A stretch of 19,232 nt of DNA, taken from Planctomycetota bacterium (GTDB lineage: Bacteria > Planctomycetota > Planctomycetia > Pirellulales > Pirellulaceae). The translations under genes were made by a program, and so were the position numbers. Location of the stretch: contig JAPLNJ010000366.1 in the NCBI GenBank assembly GCA_026692885.1, positions 1 to 19,232 on the forward strand, given 5' to 3'. The notes under the pieces are model-generated. The model did no database searches and was not told where the DNA came from. It saw nothing but the letters and a program-made list of their open reading frames with translations. How positions within the stretch are numbered: the first letter of the stretch is position 1; the number at the start of each line of letters is the position of its first letter. Shown in pieces: positions 7,174 through 13,573 of the stretch.

Positions 7174-7488
7174 GGCAGTCAGGTCCCGTTGGATTTGGAG
7201 TGGAAAAAGTGGCGTGCTGGAACCGACAGGGCAAGGTTCACGCCCCGCCTCGCCTTCCCGATCCCTCGGCGATTGCGAGTGTCCTTAGTTTTCCCCAACG
7301 CCCGGCCGGACACAAGTGGTGTACTCCTCCACTTGGGAAACCATATTGATTTGGAAGCCACCCCTGGTAAATAAGTTACGGCCCACCTGATAATGCATTT
7401 CCTGAGGGTGGTTGGTTCAGCATGGCGTCTGGGCCAGTCAAACTCCGAGCATCCCGATCCCTAAACTCCAGAGACAAGAGGTAGATCC
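7174..7488. other. Divergent intergenic region
   Basis: No gene seen. The 315 bases separate the propeller gene (minus) and the REC-ATPase gene (plus), so promoters for both should lie here. A hairpin CAAGTGG-9-base loop-CCACTTG lies at 7313-7335 with no T-run after it. TTGATT at 7346 and TAAATA at 7368 (16-base spacing) form a weak candidate promoter for the plus-strand gene. The AAGAGGT just before 7489 is a plausible ribosome binding site. Confidence 0.5.
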
Positions 7489-8667
7489 ATGCACTCCCCG
7501 AAGATCTTGGTGGTCGACGACGACGCCATTGTCCGGACCCTGCTTCGCCACACGCTGGGCAATGAACCTTACACGTTGCTGGAGACGGGCGACGGGAGTC
7601 ACGCGCTGGAAATCGCGAATCAAGAACTGCCCGACCTGATCCTACTGGACGTCATGATGCCCGGCCTCGACGGCCTCGACGTGCTTCGCCAGCTCCAGCA
7701 GCAGGAGCACACCCGCAAGATTCCTGTGATCATGATCACGGCCCTGAACCAGGACCTCCAGATCTCCTCGTGCCTGGACGCCGGAGCCGTCGATCACATC
7801 ATCAAGCCGTTTTCGCCTGTGGTCGTGCAAGCCCGCGTGCGCGCCGCCCTGCGCGCCGCCCAGCGCAGCCGCGCCGCTGCCTCGCCCGATTCTCAGGGAT
7901 CCAAACGCGGCAAGCTGATTGGCTTCATTGGCGCCAAGGGGGGCGTGGGCGTCACGACCGTCGTAGTGAACACCGCCCTGACCTTGCTGACATCTTCCGA
8001 CCAATCGGTCATCGTCGCCGAACTGCGCCCGTGCCTGGGCACCGTCGCCCATCAACTCGGCCTCAAGCCTGCGCTGAATCTGAAGCCCTTACTGGACTAC
8101 GAGGACCCGGCCGACATCAATGCCGAGATCTTGGGGAATTGCCTGACGCCCCACCCGTACGGATTACGACTGCTGCTCGCCCCGCCGACGATGGACGATC
8201 GGCGCGAAATCACTGCCCAGCAGGCTGGGAGTATCGTGAAGACGCTGACCGAAATGGCCGACTGCGTGATCGTCGATTTCCCCTGCCTACCGTCCAAGGC
8301 GACCACGGCCGCTTTGCGGTGTTGCGATTATGTGGTCCTGACGGTCGAGTTGGAGACCACCAGCCTGGCCGCCGCCCAGGCCATGCTTGAAGGACTCTCC
8401 TACTGGGGCGTGGATGAGCGCTCGATAGGCGCCGTGCTGGTCCCCCATCACCAATCCGCCAACTCGTCGATTACGACGAGCTTTGCGCGGACCCAATTGA
8501 AGTGCCCCATCATCAGCGTCATCCCGGCCGACGGCGATCAATATCTGGTGGCGTTCAAGACCGGGACCCCTTTGGTGCTCTCGCAATCGGACGGGGGCAC
8601 CGTCTTTGCTTTCCACGAACTGGCCAACCGCCTGATGCAAGACACGGTACCGGCACTGATCAGCTAG
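7489..8667 (+). CDS. Response-regulator receiver fused to CpaE/TadZ-like ATPase
   Basis: The protein has 392 residues in two domains. Residues 4-122 are a CheY-like receiver with all key residues: acidic pocket Asp10-Asp12, phospho-acceptor Asp54 (LLDVMMPGLDG), Thr84 and Lys107. After a short Ala/Ser linker, residues 142-385 form a ParA/MinD-type ATPase domain of the CpaE/TadZ kind. Its deviant Walker A is GAKGGVGVTT: the signature Lys150 is present but the usual P-loop Lys is Val155. The Walker B-like strand is VIVDFPC (Asp263). The late VIPADGDQYLVAFKTGTPLVL region matches the end of CpaE proteins. CpaE/TadZ proteins localise Flp-type pilus assembly at the cell pole; no other tad genes are nearby, so its task here is open. 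AAGAGGT precedes the ATG. Confidence 0.88.
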   Translation: MHSPKILVVDDDAIVRTLLRHTLGNEPYTLLETGDGSHALEIANQELPDLILLDVMMPGLDGLDVLRQLQQQEHTRKIPVIMITALNQDLQISSCLDAGAVDHIIKPFSPVVVQARVRAALRAAQRSRAAASPDSQGSKRGKLIGFIGAKGGVGVTTVVVNTALTLLTSSDQSVIVAELRPCLGTVAHQLGLKPALNLKPLLDYEDPADINAEILGNCLTPHPYGLRLLLAPPTMDDRREITAQQAGSIVKTLTEMADCVIVDFPCLPSKATTAALRCCDYVVLTVELETTSLAAAQAMLEGLSYWGVDERSIGAVLVPHHQSANSSITTSFARTQLKCPIISVIPADGDQYLVAFKTGTPLVLSQSDGGTVFAFHELANRLMQDTVPALIS

Positions 8668-8691
8668 GGTGGACCGAGGCCACTTTCTGCG

Positions 8692-9978
8692 TTACGGATC
8701 GTCCGCGTTGTTCCCGATCTGCACGCAGCCCTGGCTGGCGTTGGAGATCCGGGCAGGACCGGTGAACACGTTTCCGGTAATCACGGCGCGGCGCACGCCT
8801 GCGCCCAGCGCGATCTGTGGCTTGCCCTGACGAAACTCGCAGCCGCGGATCAGCACGGTTCCGCTCTCGATCTGCAGCGCGGCACGCCCTTCGTGCTGCT
8901 TGTCCCACTCGACGAAGGTGCAATCGCTGAAGCCCACGGTGCCTTTCCCGGCAACACGGGCAATCTGCTGGCAGGGGCCCCAAAACGCGCAATTCACGAA
9001 ACGCACACTCCCGGTATGGGTCACGGCGACTTCGACCATCGTCGGATCCGGTCCGTGGAAGGACACGAACTCGCCGTTGGTGATCAACAGAGCCATCGGC
9101 GCGCTCTGTTCCACCAGCACCGCGCGATGGCAATCGTCGGCTCCCAGGCCCAGGAAATTACCGTTGCAGACCCCGGCCTTGCTCGCTACGAACTTATAGC
9201 CGACCTGGTAGCCGAAACAGAACGTATTCAGCACGTACTGCCAGTCCGCACGGCCGAAGATGAACGCCTCGCCGTGGTCCATCTGCCATTGGCGAACCTT
9301 GGGCTGCAGACTCCACCACGGGTTGAAATGGACGTTCTCGATCCGCCCGATATCGTAGATGGCATCGACCCAGATCCCACGCCGCAGCGGCTGGCCCTGC
9401 ACGTTGCGGATCAGGTGCCGCTCGTTCTGCGTGGCGTCAATGCCTTGGAAGGGATTCAGCAATTCGACATCGAGCACCGCCGGATTCTTGCCTCGCAGCG
9501 CGATGGCCCAGGGATACGGCTGGGGCACCTCCGCGGGCTTCTGCTCGGGATAGTACAAGACCACGCCCTTGAGCGTGCTGTTGGTATTCAGGGTCAGAAA
9601 CGGCGTTCCGTCTTCGCTACCGGCGCCCTCGGTCACCAACAGGGTCGTCCCGTCGTCGGTGGGTTTGGGCAGGCCCGCGTCGCGAATTCCGTTGTGGGCC
9701 GGAACCGACTCCCATACACCGCGGAGCGTGACCGCCGGGGGCACATTCAAGTGCCCGCGAAACAAGTAGTTGCCCCGCGGCGCGATGATCACGCCGCCGC
9801 CCGCCTTGCCGGCGGTATCCAACGCTTGTTGGAAGGCCGCGGTGGCATCGGTGACCCCATCGGGTTTCGCGCCAAACTGGGTGACGTCGAGTGGCTCGAT
9901 TTTCGCCTGGCCCCGCGCCGACGCGGGTAACAGGGCGGCCGACAAGATCACAAGGAAAACCGCTTTCTGGTTCGGCAT
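8692..9978 (-). CDS. Secreted right-handed beta-helix (pectate-lyase-like) protein
   Basis: The protein has 428 residues. A signal peptide is clear (KAVFLVILSAALLPASARG-QA, cleavage near 24). The mature start LDVTQFGAKPDGVTDATAAF, followed by GGGVIIAPRGNYLF, is the hallmark N-terminus of the pectate lyase superfamily 3 / GH28-like beta-helix proteins. The remainder shows repeated short strands with Asn/Cys turns, such as VRFVNCAFWG, VGFSDCTFVE, VLIRGCEFRQ and AVITGNVFTG, as expected for helix coils. The family includes polysaccharide lyases, hydrolases and phage-type depolymerases. I did not identify a catalytic set, so the reaction and substrate stay open. AGAGAGG lies about 6 bases before the ATG. 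Adjacent cysteines in consecutive coils could stack or pair after export. Confidence 0.87.
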   Translation of the reverse strand: MPNQKAVFLVILSAALLPASARGQAKIEPLDVTQFGAKPDGVTDATAAFQQALDTAGKAGGGVIIAPRGNYLFRGHLNVPPAVTLRGVWESVPAHNGIRDAGLPKPTDDGTTLLVTEGAGSEDGTPFLTLNTNSTLKGVVLYYPEQKPAEVPQPYPWAIALRGKNPAVLDVELLNPFQGIDATQNERHLIRNVQGQPLRRGIWVDAIYDIGRIENVHFNPWWSLQPKVRQWQMDHGEAFIFGRADWQYVLNTFCFGYQVGYKFVASKAGVCNGNFLGLGADDCHRAVLVEQSAPMALLITNGEFVSFHGPDPTMVEVAVTHTGSVRFVNCAFWGPCQQIARVAGKGTVGFSDCTFVEWDKQHEGRAALQIESGTVLIRGCEFRQGKPQIALGAGVRRAVITGNVFTGPARISNASQGCVQIGNNADDP

Positions 9979-10076
9979 GGTGACCTCTCTCTATGGAGTC
10001 GCAGGTTGTTGGGGGAAGGGGACGGCGGGGCTCGCAAGCCGATATTAGGCGAATCCCAGAAAATAGTCTACCCGTA

Positions 10077-10119
10077 AGACGGATTGGTAATCCGTCCTGG
10101 ACGGATTACCAATCCGTCC
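10077..10119. repeat. Inverted repeat of a GACGGATTGGTAATCCGTCC unit
   Basis: The left arm 10077-10097 and right arm 10099-10119 are reverse complements at 20 of 21 positions with one base between. Each arm is itself nearly palindromic (GACGGATT-GGT-AATCCGTC), so it could form one long hairpin or two small ones. Confidence 0.8.
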
Positions 10120-10161
10120 CACGCCCGGACTGCCGCCAGGCGAGGCAGGCCAGGCTTAACG

Positions 10162-10454
10162 CCACTGCTGTGAACATGTTGACGCCTCTCTCGTTCCCAC
10201 GCTCCGCGTGGGAACGCAAGTGTCTTGACGCTCCGCGTCGTCTGCCCAAGGACGCAGAGCGTCCGTGGCTTGCGTTCCGACGCAGAGCGTCGGAACGAGA
10301 AAGATCGCTCTGGTTACGAGGCTCTGCCTCGTAACCCACTGGACGCGAGGCTCCGCCTCGCAAGCAGGCCGGCAGAGCCGGCAAGGCAGTGCGTTCCCAG
10401 GCAGAGCCTGGGAACGAGGGTTCTTGGACAACCGCAGGATGTTCACAGCAGTGG
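10162..10454. repeat. Array of eight hairpin modules bounded by 16-bp terminal inverted repeats
   Basis: The outer arms CCACTGCTGTGAACAT (10162-10177) and its exact reverse complement (10439-10454) enclose eight short palindromes: 10192-10216, 10227-10239, 10250-10264, 10273-10297, 10313-10335, 10345-10361, 10368-10382 and 10392-10416. Each has GC-rich arms around a 3-base centre, mostly TCC, TCT or AGA. The sequences differ between modules, for example CGTTCCCACGC-TCC-GCGTGGGAACG and GTTACGAGGC-TCT-GCCTCGTAAC. No open frame of credible quality crosses it. A second array with the same modules lies at 15462-15681. Confidence 0.8.
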
Positions 10455-10565
10455 GGCTTATCGCCGCCGCAATTTCGTGGTCAAATTAGACGTCGTGTGC
10501 GTTGTCGATTGGCTGTCGGGTGGGCGCAGCCCGCCCTACGAAATACACACCCAAAGGAGCGAACG

Positions 10566-11462
10566 ATGAACTGCATCCACCGTTGGATTTTGGCCGTCTT
10601 GGGGGTCGCGTTGCTCAGCGGTCCGCTGGCTGCAGCCGCCGGGCCGGCCGGATTGCCGAATCCCTTTTACGCCATGGACACGGCCTTTCGCCGCGGCGCC
10701 CTGACGACGGAACAACAACTCGACCTTGTCAAGGAACTCGGTTATGCCGGGATCGCGTGGACCGAGACGGCGCCGGAGCAGGCTCGGTCGACCGCCGAAC
10801 AGGCGGAACAACGCGGCCTGAAAATGGTCACGATCTACTGCAGTGCCTCGGTCACGCCGGAAGGCGACCTGACGCACTCGCCGCAACTGCCCCAACTCAT
10901 GCAGGCTCTCAAGGGGCACGGCACAATCATCTGGCTGCACATCGGCGGTCGCGGTCCGGCGTTTGATGCGTTGACCGGCCAAACACCGCTGGTCAAGCAA
11001 CTGCGGGTGCTGTCCGACACGGCGGCGGTCAACGACCTGCGAATTGCGGTCTATCCTCACGTGGGCGAGTGGACGGCCCGTTTTGGCGATGCGACGAAGC
11101 TCGCGCAGGTCGTCGCACACCCGTGTTTCGGCGTGACGTTCAACTTGTGTCACTGTTTGGCGATGGGCGACGAGGAGCGGATCCCGGCGTTGCTGGAGGC
11201 AGCGCAGCGGGTGCTGTTCACGGTGAGTATCAACGGCGCCGACGCCGGGGTGAAAGGCGCCGAGTGGGGCCGCCTGATCCAGACGCTGGACAAGGGCACC
11301 TTCGACGTGGGCCTCGTGCTGCGGAAGCTGAAGGGCAGCGGCTTCACCGGTCCAATAGGATTCCAGGGTTACGGTATCTCCGGCGACGCCCGTTCGGTCC
11401 TGGTTCCCACCATCAGCGCTTGGCGCAAACTGTCCGCCGCCGCGGAGGCTGGTAAGCCGTGA
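10566..11462 (+). CDS. Secreted sugar phosphate isomerase/epimerase-like TIM-barrel protein
   Basis: The protein has 298 residues from the ATG at 10566, with AAAGGAG about 7 bases before it; the frame is open further upstream through repeats, which I exclude. The N-terminus is a signal peptide (WILAVLGVALLSGPLAAAAG). The mature part follows the xylose-isomerase-like (AP endonuclease 2) TIM-barrel pattern: FYAMDTAFRRG, QLDLVKELGYAGIAWTE, then KMVTIYCSAS, IIWLHIGGRG, RIAVYPHVGEW and GVTFNLCHCLAMGD, where His and acidic residues of the metal site are expected, and FTGPIGFQGYG near the end. Family members isomerise or epimerise sugars and inositol derivatives; exported forms are common in planctomycetes. 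The stop overlaps the GTG of the kinase at 11459 by 4 bases, suggesting translational coupling. Substrate unknown. Confidence 0.85.
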   Translation: MNCIHRWILAVLGVALLSGPLAAAAGPAGLPNPFYAMDTAFRRGALTTEQQLDLVKELGYAGIAWTETAPEQARSTAEQAEQRGLKMVTIYCSASVTPEGDLTHSPQLPQLMQALKGHGTIIWLHIGGRGPAFDALTGQTPLVKQLRVLSDTAAVNDLRIAVYPHVGEWTARFGDATKLAQVVAHPCFGVTFNLCHCLAMGDEERIPALLEAAQRVLFTVSINGADAGVKGAEWGRLIQTLDKGTFDVGLVLRKLKGSGFTGPIGFQGYGISGDARSVLVPTISAWRKLSAAAEAGKP

Positions 11463-12388
11463 TTCTTTGCGCTGGTCTGACCCCGGCTTGGCAGCAGATT
11501 CTCGTGTTCGACGCGTTCCGCTACGGCGAGGTGAACCGGGCGCGGGAGGTCATCTGGTGTGCGTCGGGCAAGGTTTTCAATGCGGGCATCGGCGTACATC
11601 GCCTGGGCGGGCCGAGCCGCACGTTGGCACCCCTGGGCGGGCCGGCAGCGCCGCAGATCGAAGCCGAGTTCGCTGGCCTGGGCGTGCCGTGTCGCTGGGT
11701 GCGAACGCGCGCGGCGACTCGGATCTGCACCACGATCATCGACCAAGCCACCGGGTTGATGACCGAGTTGGTCGAGAACGGACGGTCGCTCACGACCGCG
11801 GAACTCGACGAGTTTCGCGAGGCTTACGCCATAGAAGCCGACCGGGCGGAGCTTGTGGTGTTAATCGGTTCGCTGCCGGTGGGCGCGCCGGATGCATTCT
11901 ATCGCGAGTTGCTGACGCGGACGAAGTGCCCCGTGGTGCTCGACTTCCGCGGCGTGGGCCTGCTGTCGGTCCTGGACCTCGAGCCGTACGTCATCAAGCC
12001 GAACCGTGAAGAGTTGGCCAAGACCGTGGGACATCCGTTGGAGAGCGATCAGGATTTGCTCACGGCGATGCAGTCGCTCAACGCGCGGGGCGCCCGCTGG
12101 GTGGTCATCACGCAAGGGCCGGGGCCCGTCTGGGTGACTTCCGCTCGCGAAGTCTACCGGTTGCAGCCGCCACCGATTCGCGAGGTGGTCAACCCGATTG
12201 CCTCGGGTGACGCCCTGGCGGCCACAATCGCCTGGGCCACCCGTGCCGGTCGCCCCCTGCCCGAGGCCGTCCGCTTGGGGCTGGCTGCCGCGGCTCAAAA
12301 TGTTCGCCAACTGCTGCCCTGTCGGCTCGATCCGGATCTACTGGAGCGGGAAGCGGCCTCCATTCGGGTCGAGCAGTTGCGGAAGTAA
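11459..12388 (+). CDS. PfkB kinase of the 1-phosphofructokinase / tagatose-6-P kinase type
   Basis: The protein has 309 residues from a GTG at 11459 within the GTGA overlap with the upstream stop. The FruK/LacC pattern is visible: ILCAGLTPAWQQ at the N-terminus, ASGKVFNAGIGVHRLGG (35-51), TTIIDQATGLMTELVENG (91-108), an IKPNREEL nucleotide motif (179-186) and NPIASGDALAATIAWA (245-260) with predicted catalytic Asp251. Two deviations are visible: the sugar-binding Asp expected after NPAL is Gln, and the anion-hole GAGD reads ASGD. A Gln there is something I recall from a FruK-like subfamily, so activity is still likely. It would phosphorylate a sugar or sugar phosphate in the cytoplasm, whereas its coupled neighbour is predicted to be exported. 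Confidence 0.85.
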   Translation: MILCAGLTPAWQQILVFDAFRYGEVNRAREVIWCASGKVFNAGIGVHRLGGPSRTLAPLGGPAAPQIEAEFAGLGVPCRWVRTRAATRICTTIIDQATGLMTELVENGRSLTTAELDEFREAYAIEADRAELVVLIGSLPVGAPDAFYRELLTRTKCPVVLDFRGVGLLSVLDLEPYVIKPNREELAKTVGHPLESDQDLLTAMQSLNARGARWVVITQGPGPVWVTSAREVYRLQPPPIREVVNPIASGDALAATIAWATRAGRPLPEAVRLGLAAAAQNVRQLLPCRLDPDLLEREAASIRVEQLRK

Positions 12389-12440
12389 GCCGGTCCGCGT
12401 GTTGGAGTCTCAGGCCATAGGAACGGCGCACGCATATTGT

Positions 12441-12465
12441 AGGTTCCGTCTGCCGGACGGGACCT
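12441..12465. repeat. Hairpin repeat between kinase and DUF3800 genes
   Basis: AGGTTCCGTC and GACGGGACCT pair across 5 bases with one mismatched or wobble position. No T-run follows, so it is more a dispersed repeat than a terminator. Just after it, TGCTGTGAAC (12472-12481) repeats the core of the terminal arms at 10162 and 10439. Confidence 0.55.
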
Positions 12466-12560
12466 AGTGGTTGCTGTGAACGGGCTGCTGTCTTACCAAG
12501 CAGAGTCGGCCACAATTGAGTGTCTATTTGCTTGTCCGCAATGAGAGGGGTTGAACAGTA

Positions 12561-13373
12561 ATGTCAGCTTTCAGAATCTACGTGGATGAGTCTGGCACGC
12601 ACAGCGAAGAGTGGTTGGTCATTGGCATGCTCTTTGTGCCAAATCACGGACCGCTGCACGCCGCACTCGCAAAGGCAAAAGAGGATCGGAAGTACTTCAA
12701 CACATCCCCCAAGAAAGCGGCCAGATACAGGGAAACGCACCTGGCTGAATTTCACTCCCGCTACGATGTTGAGGTTGGGAAGGCGTGGGTCGATTTGTTC
12801 ATCGCACACAACTGCTACTATCGGTGTGCAGTGGTCGACTGGTCCATATGGGACAGCAAATACTTTGGCGACCCTTTTGAGCCGGAGGCACTGAAGAAGC
12901 GACGCGCGTACAAGAAATGGGCAGAGATGCTGCTGCAGTCGGAGTTGAGGTTAGCAGATGGACTTCCCCGATTCCGCAACGCGGTATTCTACCTAGACCG
13001 CCTTCGCCTAATGTATGGGTATGATGCGCTCGATCACCTGCGTAGCCGATTCACTGCGGAGGAGTATCGAGGATCGTCCCCGTACATCGATACATTTCAG
13101 CACACCGACTCTTGGAAAGACGCAAATCAATGCCTCCAATTGTGTGACCTGCTAACCGGCTGCATGTATCAGTCGCTGGTTCCGTCCGGCAGGAAAGAAA
13201 AAATAGAAATGACGCAGTATCTCCAGCAAACCCTGACGGTGTATGGAATCAAGCAACTGACGCCTGGATTCTGGAAGCAGTACGCACAAAACACGCTGAA
13301 CAAGCACTTCCCGAAGTTCAGTGCTTGGTTTTGGCATCCAACCGGAAAGAAGGGGCGGAGCAGAAGAACCTAG
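12561..13373 (+). CDS. DUF3800-family protein
   Basis: The protein has 270 residues, cytoplasmic by absence of signal peptide or membrane segments. It shows the DUF3800 hallmarks: the N-terminal strand FRIYVDESGTHS with Asp9-Glu10, an internal YLDRLRL with Asp146, and LQLCDLLTG with Asp196 in the C-terminal part. The three spaced acidic positions are compatible with the RNase H-like nuclease fold proposed for this family, but catalysis has not been shown to my knowledge. DUF3800 genes occur patchily and often near mobile or defence genes. Base composition is visibly lower in GC than the flanking genes, suggesting transfer. The Lys/Arg-rich tail (KKGRSRRT) could bind nucleic acid. GAGAGGGG precedes the ATG by about 10 bases. 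No partner gene is adjacent; it is convergent with the DUF885 gene. Confidence 0.85.
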   Translation: MSAFRIYVDESGTHSEEWLVIGMLFVPNHGPLHAALAKAKEDRKYFNTSPKKAARYRETHLAEFHSRYDVEVGKAWVDLFIAHNCYYRCAVVDWSIWDSKYFGDPFEPEALKKRRAYKKWAEMLLQSELRLADGLPRFRNAVFYLDRLRLMYGYDALDHLRSRFTAEEYRGSSPYIDTFQHTDSWKDANQCLQLCDLLTGCMYQSLVPSGRKEKIEMTQYLQQTLTVYGIKQLTPGFWKQYAQNTLNKHFPKFSAWFWHPTGKKGRSRRT

Positions 13374-13573
13374 CGGGTGCCCAAGAAACGGCAGAACCTG
13401 GATGGGCTGGTTGTCATCGGCGATCAGGCAAAACCCAAACCCTCGACCAGCGCTCCAGGCTGCCTGTGGTAATTTATCGCCCTTCGTCACCTATGTCAAT
13501 GAGCATTTCAGCGACCAATAAAATTGCGAGTCGCAAGTGCTTTTATGGAAATTGGTTACGATCGCAGGCGGCG

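Larger units (their letters stand above)
9979..10565. other. Repeat-rich intergenic region without a gene
   Basis: Frames that cross this stretch read through hairpin repeats and look spurious. It holds an inverted pair at 10077-10119, a TIR-bounded array of eight hairpins (10162-10454) and a small GGTGGGC-type hairpin (about 10518-10535). Promoters for the flanking divergent genes (minus at 9978, plus at 10566) must also lie here but are not recognisable. Confidence 0.75.

Noticed and set aside
7346..7373. Sigma-70-like promoter TTGATT - 16 bases - TAAATA
   Set aside because: The -10 match is poor and such pairs arise by chance in the only AT-richer patch of the region; it is mentioned in the intergenic entry but not called.
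10187..10420. Possible CRISPR array or tandem repeat
   Set aside because: The hairpins differ from one another and have no constant repeat with unique spacers of even length; no cas gene is near.
13374..13573. Searched the 200 bases between the convergent DUF3800 and DUF885 genes for terminators or a small gene
   Set aside because: No stem followed by a T-run and no credible start with a ribosome binding site was seen.
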